From Halieaceae bacterium UBA5044 (GTDB lineage: Bacteria > Pseudomonadota > Gammaproteobacteria > Pseudomonadales > Halieaceae), in the NCBI GenBank assembly GCA_002416125.1, contig DIBU01000013.1:1-64000 (forward strand): a stretch of DNA of 64,000 nt, written 5' to 3'. The notes beneath the pieces were generated by a model that searched no databases, was not told where the DNA came from, and was given only the letters and a program-made list of their open reading frames with translations. Shown one piece after another: positions 41,283 to 49,824 of this stretch (the stretch's first letter is position 1; each line of letters begins with the position of its first letter). Position numbers and translations under genes: made by a program.

Positions 41283-42320
41283 ATGTTGAAGAAGCTGCGC
41301 GGCGTGTTCTCAAACGATCTTTCTATCGATTTGGGTACAGCGAACACGCTGATTTATGTGCGCGACAAGGGCATTGTTCTCAATGAGCCCTCGGTAGTGG
41401 CGATCCGTTTTCACAACGGGCAGAAAACCATCGAAGCTGTGGGCACCGAAGCCAAGCGCATGCTCGGGCGCACGCCCGGCAATATCACCGCTATCCGCCC
41501 ACTCAAGGACGGTGTCATTGCAGATTTCCAGGTCACCGAGAAAATGCTGCAGCATTTCATAGCCCGGGTGCACGAGAGCCGCTTCATCCGTCCCAGCCCG
41601 CGCGTGCTGGTCTGCGTGCCCTGCATGTCGACGCAGGTTGAACGGCGCGCGATTCGCGAGTCCGCATTGAGCGCCGGTGCGCGTGAGGTGCGCTTGATCG
41701 AGGAGCCCATGGCGGCGGCCATCGGCGCCGGCCTGAATGTCGAGGAGGCCACTGGCTGCATGGTGGTGGATGTGGGCGGTGGCACGACGGAAATCGCCAT
41801 CATTTCACTCAACGGCGTCGTGTATCGCGATTCGCTCCGTATCGGTGGCGACCGTTTCGATGAGGCCATTGTCTCGCATGTGCGCCGGCGCTATGGCAGC
41901 CTCATTGGCGACGCGACCGCAGAACGCATCAAGCAGGAAATCGGTTGTGCCTTTGCCGGCAGTGAACTGCGTGAAATCGACGTACGTGGGCGCAATCTGG
42001 CAGAGGGCGTGCCGCGCAGCTTCACCCTGAACAGCGACGAGATACTCGAAGCCTTGCAGGACCCGCTGCAGGCTATCGTTCAGGGCGTGAAGTCTGCCCT
42101 GGAGCAGTCGCCGCCTGAACTGGCGGCCGATATCGCGGAAAGCGGCATTGTGCTCACCGGCGGCGGCGCGCTCCTGCGCGACCTCGACCGCCTGATTTCC
42201 GAAGAGACCGGCCTGCCCGTTATTGTCGCCGAGGACCCCCTGACCTGCGTCGCACGCGGTGGCGGTCGCGCCATGGAGCAGATGGATCGGCACACGATTG
42301 ACCTGCTCTCCACCGAGTAG
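41283..42320 (+). CDS. mreB: Rod-shape actin homologue MreB
   Basis: A 345-residue actin-like ATPase that guides lateral wall synthesis. DLGTANTLIYVRDKGIVLNEPSVVA is the phosphate-1 motif, VVDVGGGTTEIAIIS phosphate-2, and GGGALLRDLDRLISEETGLPV the adenosine motif; the membrane-binding N-terminal amphipathic MLKKLRGVFSN is present. It heads the mreBCD operon, with a candidate promoter and a leader hairpin upstream. Confidence 0.97.
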   Translation: MLKKLRGVFSNDLSIDLGTANTLIYVRDKGIVLNEPSVVAIRFHNGQKTIEAVGTEAKRMLGRTPGNITAIRPLKDGVIADFQVTEKMLQHFIARVHESRFIRPSPRVLVCVPCMSTQVERRAIRESALSAGAREVRLIEEPMAAAIGAGLNVEEATGCMVVDVGGGTTEIAIISLNGVVYRDSLRIGGDRFDEAIVSHVRRRYGSLIGDATAERIKQEIGCAFAGSELREIDVRGRNLAEGVPRSFTLNSDEILEALQDPLQAIVQGVKSALEQSPPELAADIAESGIVLTGGGALLRDLDRLISEETGLPVIVAEDPLTCVARGGGRAMEQMDRHTIDLLSTE

Positions 42321-42340
42321 GGCGCGCGGCGGGGGCTGTT

Positions 42341-43195
42341 ATCAAGCCGCTATTTCTCAAGGAATCCCACCTCGGCCTGCGCATATCGCTGGCCATTCTG
42401 GTGGTGGTTTGCCTGATTGCCGCTGACCTGCGCTACAACAAGCTCGATCACAGCCGCGCGGTGCTCGATACGCTGGTGGCACCGCTGATCTGGGTGGCGG
42501 ATATCCCCGCGCGCCTTGGCCAGTGGCAGGATACGCACATTCGCTCGCGCGCGCGGCTGCTGGAGGACAACGCCCGGCTGCAGCGGGAAAATCTGCTGCT
42601 GCAGGGGCGCTCACTGCAAATGGCCTCGCTGCAGGCCGAGAATACCCGCCTGCGCGGCCTGCTGAACTCAACGGCGATGTTGCGCAGCGATGTGCTGGTG
42701 GCAGAGTTGATCGGTGTGTCTCCGGATCCGATGCGACACCAGCTGGTGTTGAACAAGGGCAGCACCGACGGTGTTTATGTCGGGCAGCCGTTGATCGATG
42801 CAGACGGCCTCATGGGCCAGGTGGTTGAGGTGGGCGAAGTCACCTCCCGGGTTCTCCTGGTGACAGACCTGACGCACTCGGTGCCGGTGCAGGTCAACCG
42901 CAACGGGGTGCGGGCGATCGCCGAGGGCACCGGCTCGCTGGACGCGTTGGAGGTGCAGCATATCTCTGCGACCACAGATATTCGCGAGGGCGATCTGCTG
43001 GTGAGCTCCGGCCTCGGGGGACGCTTTCCTGTCGGCTACCCGATTGCCCAGGTGGTGCTCGTACAGCGAGATCCCGGGCAACCCTTTGCGCGGGTTCTGG
43101 CGCGACCGACCGCTGCGCTGAACCGCAGTCGGCATGTTCTGCTGGTGTTTGTCAAAGCGGCAGAGGACGCGGCGCCTGCGCAGGCTGCGCCGTGA
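42341..43195 (+). CDS. mreC: Rod-shape protein MreC, apparently with a non-canonical start codon
   Basis: A protein of 284 residues if started at ATC 42341. The frame upstream of GTG 42401 encodes IKPLFLKESHLGLRISLAILVV, which aligns with the MKPIF N-terminus and membrane anchor of Escherichia coli MreC. Starting at GTG 42401 would remove half of the transmembrane helix. No ATG, GTG or TTG is in frame between the mreB stop and 42401, while GGGGG (42331-42335) is well placed for ATC. The rest is normal: a coiled coil (about 65-105) and the beta domain with GSTDGVYVGQPLIDADGLMGQV. A sequencing or assembly error at the start codon is possible. Confidence 0.85.
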   Translation: MKPLFLKESHLGLRISLAILVVVCLIAADLRYNKLDHSRAVLDTLVAPLIWVADIPARLGQWQDTHIRSRARLLEDNARLQRENLLLQGRSLQMASLQAENTRLRGLLNSTAMLRSDVLVAELIGVSPDPMRHQLVLNKGSTDGVYVGQPLIDADGLMGQVVEVGEVTSRVLLVTDLTHSVPVQVNRNGVRAIAEGTGSLDALEVQHISATTDIREGDLLVSSGLGGRFPVGYPIAQVVLVQRDPGQPFARVLARPTAALNRSRHVLLVFVKAAEDAAPAQAAP

Positions 43196-43680
43196 CCGCT
43201 GGCAACGGCGTGGTGTTTACCGTCGTCGCGGCCAGTTTTCTGTTCGCCGCACTGCTGGCCATCGTACCGCTACCGGAATGGTTGCAGTGGGGGCGCCCGG
43301 AATGGGTCGCCCTGACGCTACTCTACTGGTCTATTGCGCTGCCACACCGCGTCGGCATCTTTACTGCCCTCGTGCTGGGCGTGCTGGTCGATGCGCTGGA
43401 GGGCGCGGTGCTGGGCCAGAACGCCTTTTCTCTGGCCGTGGTCGCGCTCTGTGCCCTGCTGGTTTACCAGCGCCTGCGGGTGTTCAGTCTCTGGCAGCAG
43501 TGTGGCGTCGTGTTTGTGTTGATTGGCCTGCATCAGCTCATCGGCCAGTGGGTGCAGAACCTGGAAGGGGCTGCCGCGCGCAGCCTGTGGTTTTTGCTGC
43601 CGGCGCTGTCCAGCGCATTGCTCTGGCCTGTGGTGCTGCAGGTGTTGCGCAGTGTTCGACGCTACTACCGGATTACCTGA
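43192..43680 (+). CDS. mreD: Rod-shape protein MreD
   Basis: A 162-residue inner-membrane protein with five helices, of normal family length. It starts at GTG overlapping the mreC stop. LPEWLQWGRPEWVALTLLYWSIALPHRVGIFTALVLGVLVDALEGAVLGQNAFSL is the conserved MreD block. It partners MreB, MreC, RodA and PBP2 in the elongasome. Confidence 0.94.
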   Translation: MTAGNGVVFTVVAASFLFAALLAIVPLPEWLQWGRPEWVALTLLYWSIALPHRVGIFTALVLGVLVDALEGAVLGQNAFSLAVVALCALLVYQRLRVFSLWQQCGVVFVLIGLHQLIGQWVQNLEGAAARSLWFLLPALSSALLWPVVLQVLRSVRRYYRIT

Positions 43681-43682
43681 CC

Positions 43683-44273
43683 ATGTCACTACTCATCCTG
43701 GCCTCTGCCTCTCCACGCCGTCAGGAGCTGCTTGCCCAGCTCGGCGTGCATTTTGCGGTGGATCCGGCAGACATCGACGAGTCCGCGCGGCCGGGCGAAG
43801 CGCCACCGGATTATGTTGCGCGCATGGCTCGGGAGAAAGCCATGGCCGTGCAGGCCCGTCGCGGCACCTCGGAGCCTGTGCTTGCCGCCGACACCACAGT
43901 GGTTATCGATGACGATATCCTCGGCAAGCCAGCCGACCATTTTTCCGGCCTCGGCATGCTCGCGCGGCTCAGCGGGCGCACCCACGTGGTGATCACCGCG
44001 GTGTGCCTGGCCCACGCTGAGGGCTGCGCCGAGGTGGCAGTGGCAACCGAGGTCACGTTTATCAACCTCACGCGCGAGCTGTGTGAGCGTTATCTGGCAA
44101 CGGACGAGCCCTGGGACAAGGCGGGTGGTTACGGCATCCAGGGCCTGGGGGGCGCCCTCGTGCGGCGCATCGAGGGCAGCTACAGTAACGTGGTGGGCCT
44201 GCCCCTGGCGGAGACCTGGGCGTTGCTGGCCGAGCACGGCGTGGCTGGCCTTCTCGGACCCGTCGATGCATGA
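43683..44273 (+). CDS. maf: Maf-type nucleotide pyrophosphatase (YhdE-like)
   Basis: A 196-residue protein starting two bases after mreD. LILASASPRRQELLAQLGV is the Maf opening with the substrate-binding SxxR; PVLAADTTVVIDDDILGKP holds catalytic Asp residues; GKAGGYGIQG (here DKAGGYGIQGLGG) is the last motif. It hydrolyses dTTP, UTP or modified nucleotides to monophosphates. The order mreBCD-maf-rng is the same as in Escherichia coli. Confidence 0.93.
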   Translation: MSLLILASASPRRQELLAQLGVHFAVDPADIDESARPGEAPPDYVARMAREKAMAVQARRGTSEPVLAADTTVVIDDDILGKPADHFSGLGMLARLSGRTHVVITAVCLAHAEGCAEVAVATEVTFINLTRELCERYLATDEPWDKAGGYGIQGLGGALVRRIEGSYSNVVGLPLAETWALLAEHGVAGLLGPVDA

Positions 44274-45426
44274 CGAGATTCTGATTTGCGAGGACGCGGC
44301 CCTCCACCGGATGGCCCGCCTGTGCAATGGCGTGTTGCAGGCGCTGCAGGTCGAGCGCTGTGCCAGCCCCTCACGGGTCGGCAGCATCTACAGCGGGCGT
44401 GTCACGCGCTTGCAGCCCGGCATGGAGGCGGCGTTCGTCACCATTGAGCCGGAGCTGCAGGGACTGCTGTCACCGACGGCTGGACCGCTCCCGGCGAAGC
44501 TTCGGCAGGGGCAGCGACTGCTGGTGCAGGTGACCCGCGACAGCGTGGGTGACAAGCGTCCACAGCTCAGTGCCGTGCTGGGATTGCCCGGATCGCACCT
44601 GGTGCTGCTGGCCAACAGGGGTGGCACAGGTCTGTCGCGCCGAATACAGGACCCGGCGTCCCGTCGTCGGCTGGGCAGCCTGCTGGCCGAGCTGGCGGCG
44701 GGGATCGAGGGTGCCAGCCTGCTGGCGCGCACGGCGGCCGCGGACGCACCGGAGGCGCTGTTGCGCGACGAGGCCCGGTTGCTCGCCGAACGGTGGCGGG
44801 CGCTGCAGGCGGCGAGTTCCCTGCAGGGGCCGCCGCGGATGCTGCTGCAGGAACTGCCATTTGCCCAGCGCATTCTGCGTGACCTCCCGGGGCCCACACC
44901 GAGCGTGATTCGTGTTGCCAGCGCCGACACGGCGGCAGCCCTGCGCAGCTGGTGCGCGGTCTATCGGCCTGCCTTTGCGCCACGGGTGGAACACGCCGGC
45001 GACGGTGCTCTCCTGTTTGCCCGTCGCGGCGTGGACACGGCCATCGAATCGTTGTTGCAGCCGCGGGTTGCACTGCCCTCGGGTGGCAGCCTGATTATCG
45101 AGCAGACCTCGGCCATGACCACCATTGATGTCAATACCGGCGCCGACAGCGGCAGCAGCGGCGCAGCGCTCACGGCCAACCTCGAGGCGGTGGCGGCACT
45201 GCCGCGTGAGCTGCGCCTGCGCGGTATCGGTGGCCTTTTCGCAGTTGATTTTGTTTCCCTCGGTGATTCCGCCGCCTGGCGGCAGGTGCTGGATGCACTG
45301 CAGCAGGCGCTGGAAGGGGATGGGGCGTGCGGCCGGGTACACCGGGTCGAGCCGCTGGGCGTTGCCCTGTTCACACGCCGGCAGGCTGCTGCATCGCTGG
45401 CCGAGATGGTCCGCGGCAATGACTGA
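44266..45426 (+). CDS. rng: Ribonuclease G-like protein lacking the C-terminal Zn-link region
   Basis: A 386-residue member of the RNase E/G family, about 100 residues shorter than Escherichia coli RNase G (489). An S1-like part (VGSIYSGRVTRLQPGMEAAFV), the LLARTAAADAPEALLRDEARLL block and the catalytic Asp residues in AMTTIDVNTGAD and LFAVDFVSL are present. The chain stops after PLGVALFTRRQAAASLAEMVRGND, before the CxxC Zn-link that holds the family's dimers together. It may work as a monomer, have a narrower substrate set or be decaying. Starts overlapping maf and ends overlapping yhdP. Confidence 0.85.
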   Translation: MHDEILICEDAALHRMARLCNGVLQALQVERCASPSRVGSIYSGRVTRLQPGMEAAFVTIEPELQGLLSPTAGPLPAKLRQGQRLLVQVTRDSVGDKRPQLSAVLGLPGSHLVLLANRGGTGLSRRIQDPASRRRLGSLLAELAAGIEGASLLARTAAADAPEALLRDEARLLAERWRALQAASSLQGPPRMLLQELPFAQRILRDLPGPTPSVIRVASADTAAALRSWCAVYRPAFAPRVEHAGDGALLFARRGVDTAIESLLQPRVALPSGGSLIIEQTSAMTTIDVNTGADSGSSGAALTANLEAVAALPRELRLRGIGGLFAVDFVSLGDSAAWRQVLDALQQALEGDGACGRVHRVEPLGVALFTRRQAAASLAEMVRGND

Positions 45427-48400
45427 AGCACTGTCGCGGTATCATCGGCTGAGCCAGTTGTTGTGGCGGCTGATCGTTGCGACCGTGGTTTCGTTGGCCG
45501 TGTATGTCAGTGCTGGGCGGCTGCTGGTCGGGATGGTGGAAGCCAACCAGCGCTGGCTGCTGGATGGGCTGAATGCGCGGGTGCCCTTCGTGATTGAGCA
45601 GGGTGCCCTGTCCGCCGAGTGGCACGGGTTTGGGCCCGAACTGGTTTTCCGCGATGTGCAGCTGCGGTTTCCCGACGGTGAGCCGCTATCAGTGGGAGGG
45701 GGGCGTGTCGCCATTGATGTCTGGGGCAGCCTGCTGCAACGCTCCCTGCGCATCGGGCACCTGCGCCTCAGTCATCTGTTGCTATCGGGCGAGATTACGG
45801 CCGCGGGGGAATTTCGCCTCATGGGCCTGGGTGGCAGCGGTGGTGATGCGCCGGCACGCCTGCGGGCACTGTTGCTGGATAGCCGGCATGTGACGCTGGA
45901 GCAGAACACGCTGCAGCTGCAATCCCCTGATGCGCGACAGCACAGGCTCAGTCTTGACCTGGCGCTGCACCGGGAGGGCAGTCACCGGCAGCTGCGTGCG
46001 ATGCTCGAGACGGAGGATGGCAGCCGCATACGCATACTCGCCGAGGGCATTGGCGATCCCCTGGCGATGGCGGAATACAGTGGTGTGGTGTACTTGAACG
46101 CCGAGCTTGTCGACCTGGCGAGCCTGGACCCCTGGCGCCCCCTGTGGGGTCGGCGACTGCCGCTGGCCGCCAGCGGAGAGGCGCGGCTCGAGGGTTGGCT
46201 GGACTGGAATGCGGGGCTCGAAGGTCTGCAGCTGAGGCTGTCCGGCGAGGATATTGTACTGCGCGGCGAGGCGGAAGGCTGGGTGCTGCCGGTGGAGCAT
46301 CTCAGCCTGGAGTCGAGCCTGCAGCAGCAAGGGCAGCGCTTGAGCGTTTTTGTCTCCGATGTGCAGCTGGACTACGCGGGTGGCCAGCTGGCTGTGCCGC
46401 GGTTGCAGGTGGATGTATGGGGTGACTCGCTGCGCCTGCGCGGGCGCGATCTGCCCCTGGCGGAAACTGCAGAACTGGTGAGCACAGCGGGGATACTGCC
46501 CACCGCCCTGACCGATGTCCTGCAGGAACTGGACCCGCGCGGTGCGTTAAGGGAGCTGCAGTTCAGCATGGATGACATGACCGCAGAAGCCCGCGGATGG
46601 GATTTGTCCCTCGCCTTCACCGACCTTGCCCTGGCTTCCTGGCGCGGCGCGCCGGGCGTGACCGGGGCCAGTGGGCACCTACAGCTCACGCCGGCCAGTG
46701 GCCGAGTGATACTGGATAGTGAGGACATTACCCTGGAGTTCCCCACCGTCTACCGGCAACCGCTGGTCTACCGAGAGCTCTTCGGAGACCTCGATATCAG
46801 CTGGACAGAAGCCGGTGTGCAGCTGCACAGCGGGCTGCTGACAGCCAAGGGTGAGGAAGGCGTGGCGCGAGCGCTGCTCGGACTGTGGATCCCGCGGGGA
46901 CCAACCCGCAACGGTATTGAAATGGATCTGCTGGTGGGTTTGCGTGACTCCGATGCCCGGTATCGCAGCCGTTACCTGCCATATATCCTCGACGAGAACC
47001 TGTTGCAGTGGCTGGACAGCAGTGTGCAACAGGCAGCGCTCGATGCCGGCGGATTTCTCTGGCGTGGCAGTCTACGGCCTGAGGTACCGGCGGGCCGGAC
47101 CGTGCAGCTGTTCTTTGTATTGCGTGATGCCGAACTGGCCTACCACCCGCGCTGGCCCACGCTGTCCGTCCCCGAAGGTACCGTGCTCATCGATGACACA
47201 CGGGTCAGCGTGTGGGCAGGTGCGGCACGGCTCTACGATGCCGCCGTCTCCCGGCTGTCCGCAGAAACCTGGCGTTCGCCGTCAGGGGAAATGCGTCTGG
47301 CAATCACCGCCGGCATTGCGGGCAGTGCGACGGACGGACTGCGGGTCATCAACCAGTCGCCGCTGGATGAGAGCCTGCAGGGCGCGCTGCAGCAGTGGTC
47401 CGCGCAGGGTGGTCTGACGCTTGACCTGGCGCTGGATCTTCCCCTCGGCGAGGCCGAGTCGTCCGCCGGGGTCGCGCTGGATGTCGCCCTCGACGATGCG
47501 TCGCTGGCCATACGTCCGGGCGGGTTGCAGATCGACGGGCTGAATGGCGCGCTGCGCTATACCAGCGCCGGCGGATTCGCTCTGGAAGGCATGACGGCGC
47601 GACTTTGGGGAAGACCCCTGGCGGTGTCCCTGTCACAACCCGCACCACCGGAGGGCGGTGTAAGGCTCTCCGTTGCTGGCGACGTCGCAGTGGCATCGCT
47701 GCGCGACTGGCTGGGTGACGCCGTGCCGGCGCTGGCGACCGGCGAGGCACCCGTGACGGCGACGCTGGATATCGTGCCCGGGGCCGCGCCGCAGTTGCAG
47801 CTGCGCTCGAACCTGCAGGGCGTGGCCCTGGCGTTGCCCGAGACCTGGGGTAAGGCAGCGCATGAATCACTCGATTTCACGGTCGACAGTTCCCTGGGCA
47901 AAGAGCCGTTGATTCTGGATCTGCGCGCAGGCGACCGTGTCGCCGCGCGCCTTGCCCTGGCCGATGGCAGGCTGGACGCTGCTTCGCTCGCGCTGCAGGA
48001 TCAGCCTTTACCGCTGGTGCCGGGACAGGTGCGCCTGTCCGGGCACGCGGCGCTGCTGGATGTGGATGCCTGGCAGCGCGCCCTGGAACCGCTGCTGCCC
48101 GTGCGGCCGGGCGCTGTCGACCCGGCCAGCGGCCCGCAGCTCGTGGTAGAGCAACTGCTCGTGGATAGCGTGCTGCTGCGCGGGCAGGACTGGCAGGATG
48201 TGCTGGTCAACCTGCAGCAGACGGCGCAGGGCTGGCGAGGTGGCGTGGAAACGCCCTGGCTGCGTGCTGCAGGACGCGCCGACAGCCGCCTGTCCAGGCT
48301 GGTGCTTAATATCGACGCTCTGGACCTTGCCGGCCTGTCTACGGGCGACGGAGAGTCCCCCGATCCCGGTGTTGTGAACGACTGGCCGGATATCGATGTC

Positions 48401-49333
48401 GCTATCGGGCAAGTCCTGCGCGGGGGGAGGCCCTTGGGTCAGCTCTCGTTTGTGTTGCGTCCCGGCGATCGCACCCTCGATGTGCAAGCGCTGCAAGGCG
48501 AGCTCGCCGGCCTGCAGATTGCCTCCGACCCGGAAGCCAGCTTGACCTGGTCCGACGAGGGAACCCGTCTGAAGATGGATCTGGTGGCCGCTGACCTGGC
48601 CGACACCCTGGCAGCACTGGGCTATGAAACCATCCTCGAAACGGAGCAGGGCCGTTTTGCAGTGGATCTGCGGTGGCCTGGAGCACCGCAGCGATTCGCC
48701 CTGGCGAGTGCCAGTGGCCGCTTGTCGCTGGCGCTGGATGAGGGTCGCTTCCTGAATGCATCGGCGGGCGCCTCTGGCGCGCTGCGTGTGGTAAGCATTC
48801 TCAATCTGGCGGACATCGTGCAGCGCCTCAGCCTGACCCAGTGGTTTGAATCGGGTATTCCCTTCGACAGCATGGATGGGGAGTTGCAACTCCAGGCTGG
48901 AATGATTCGTGTGCCGCAGCTGGCGGTATCCGGCGCTGGCTCCAGCTTCCGCTTCAGTGGCAGTTCGGAGATTGCCTCCCGCTCGCTGGATGGAGAGCTG
49001 GTTGCGACACTGCCGGTGGCGAATAACCTGCCCTGGGTTGCCGCCCTCACAGCCGGGCTACCGGTTGCCGCGGGGGTGTTCGTGGTCAGCAAACTGTTCG
49101 AAAAACAGGTGTCCCAGTTATCCAGTGCGGTCTATGGTATTTCCGGCACCTGGCAGGAACCGGAGGTGCGGCTGGACCGGATATTTGACACCAGCGATGG
49201 CACTGCGCCTGTGGAAGCTGTGCCGGCGCCGGGCGAGGTCGCTCAGGATTCGTCGGCGTCGTCTGCTGCTGCATCCAGCGCATCGCCATCGCCTTCGCCA
49301 TCGCCGGCCGCGGACGCCAGCTCGCGCAAATAG
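45419..49333 (+). CDS. yhdP: AsmA-like envelope protein YhdP
   Basis: A 1304-residue bridge-like protein. ATG 45419 overlaps the end of rng by 8 bases. One N-terminal anchor helix (LLWRLIVATVVSLAVYVSAGRLLV, about residues 15-38) is followed by a very long beta-rich periplasmic region typical of AsmA-like/DUF3971 proteins, ending with the conserved NLADIVQRLSLTQWFESGIPFDSMDGELQL and VSGAGSSFRFSGSS blocks. YhdP moves phospholipids to the outer membrane together with TamB and YdbH. The last 40 residues are low-complexity Ala/Ser/Pro and overlap darP on the other strand. Confidence 0.92.
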   Translation: MTEALSRYHRLSQLLWRLIVATVVSLAVYVSAGRLLVGMVEANQRWLLDGLNARVPFVIEQGALSAEWHGFGPELVFRDVQLRFPDGEPLSVGGGRVAIDVWGSLLQRSLRIGHLRLSHLLLSGEITAAGEFRLMGLGGSGGDAPARLRALLLDSRHVTLEQNTLQLQSPDARQHRLSLDLALHREGSHRQLRAMLETEDGSRIRILAEGIGDPLAMAEYSGVVYLNAELVDLASLDPWRPLWGRRLPLAASGEARLEGWLDWNAGLEGLQLRLSGEDIVLRGEAEGWVLPVEHLSLESSLQQQGQRLSVFVSDVQLDYAGGQLAVPRLQVDVWGDSLRLRGRDLPLAETAELVSTAGILPTALTDVLQELDPRGALRELQFSMDDMTAEARGWDLSLAFTDLALASWRGAPGVTGASGHLQLTPASGRVILDSEDITLEFPTVYRQPLVYRELFGDLDISWTEAGVQLHSGLLTAKGEEGVARALLGLWIPRGPTRNGIEMDLLVGLRDSDARYRSRYLPYILDENLLQWLDSSVQQAALDAGGFLWRGSLRPEVPAGRTVQLFFVLRDAELAYHPRWPTLSVPEGTVLIDDTRVSVWAGAARLYDAAVSRLSAETWRSPSGEMRLAITAGIAGSATDGLRVINQSPLDESLQGALQQWSAQGGLTLDLALDLPLGEAESSAGVALDVALDDASLAIRPGGLQIDGLNGALRYTSAGGFALEGMTARLWGRPLAVSLSQPAPPEGGVRLSVAGDVAVASLRDWLGDAVPALATGEAPVTATLDIVPGAAPQLQLRSNLQGVALALPETWGKAAHESLDFTVDSSLGKEPLILDLRAGDRVAARLALADGRLDAASLALQDQPLPLVPGQVRLSGHAALLDVDAWQRALEPLLPVRPGAVDPASGPQLVVEQLLVDSVLLRGQDWQDVLVNLQQTAQGWRGGVETPWLRAAGRADSRLSRLVLNIDALDLAGLSTGDGESPDPGVVNDWPDIDVAIGQVLRGGRPLGQLSFVLRPGDRTLDVQALQGELAGLQIASDPEASLTWSDEGTRLKMDLVAADLADTLAALGYETILETEQGRFAVDLRWPGAPQRFALASASGRLSLALDEGRFLNASAGASGALRVVSILNLADIVQRLSLTQWFESGIPFDSMDGELQLQAGMIRVPQLAVSGAGSSFRFSGSSEIASRSLDGELVATLPVANNLPWVAALTAGLPVAAGVFVVSKLFEKQVSQLSSAVYGISGTWQEPEVRLDRIFDTSDGTAPVEAVPAPGEVAQDSSASSAAASSASPSPSPSPAADASSRK

Positions 49334-49824
49334 CGAAACAGCTTGCGCGCAGCCGCCGGTGCCTGCCCCCGTTTCTGTTCACGTTGGGCTTGCAGCAGCA
49401 AATTGCGCAGGTGTTGACGGTCGGTATCGGGCCAGCGCTCGACAACGTCGCCAATCACCTCCGGGCCCTCATCGAGGAGGCGGTCTCGCAGCGCTTCCAG
49501 CCCCTGGAAGTGGGCGGCGGCACGGTGCTGCTCCTGATGCATGGCGCTCAGCGCGGCTGCGATCGGCTCGGCATCAATGTCGCGCATGAGTTTGCCAATG
49601 AACTGCAGGTGGCGGCGCCGGGCGCTGTTCGATGTGATGCGCTGGGCCTCGGCGATGGCTTCCAGCAGGCGAGTATCTTCGATCGGCACCTTCTGCAACT
49701 GCTTGTCGCTGAGCGCGGTGAGCGCTTCGCCCAGGTTCTGCAGTGCGGTCATGCGTCGCTTCAGCTCGCTTTTACTGGGCGGCTCGAATTCGTCGTGCTC
49801 ATCGGGGGGGGTGTAATCAGGCAT
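49243..49824 (-). CDS. darP: Ribosome biogenesis factor DarP (YjgA)
   Basis: A 193-residue mostly helical protein. PPSKSELKRRMTALQNLGEALTALSDKQLQKVPI and RRRHLQFIGKLMRDIDAEPI are the DUF615 signature. DarP helps late 50S subunit maturation near the peptidyl transferase centre. Its acidic Ala/Asp/Gly tail (from about residue 175) is encoded antisense to the 3' end of yhdP over 91 bases. The start codon region overlaps mgtE by eight bases. In Pseudomonas this gene follows tldD, which is missing here. Confidence 0.92.
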   Translation of the reverse strand: MPDYTPPDEHDEFEPPSKSELKRRMTALQNLGEALTALSDKQLQKVPIEDTRLLEAIAEAQRITSNSARRRHLQFIGKLMRDIDAEPIAAALSAMHQEQHRAAAHFQGLEALRDRLLDEGPEVIGDVVERWPDTDRQHLRNLLLQAQREQKRGQAPAAARKLFRYLRELASAAGDGEGDGDALDAAADDADES

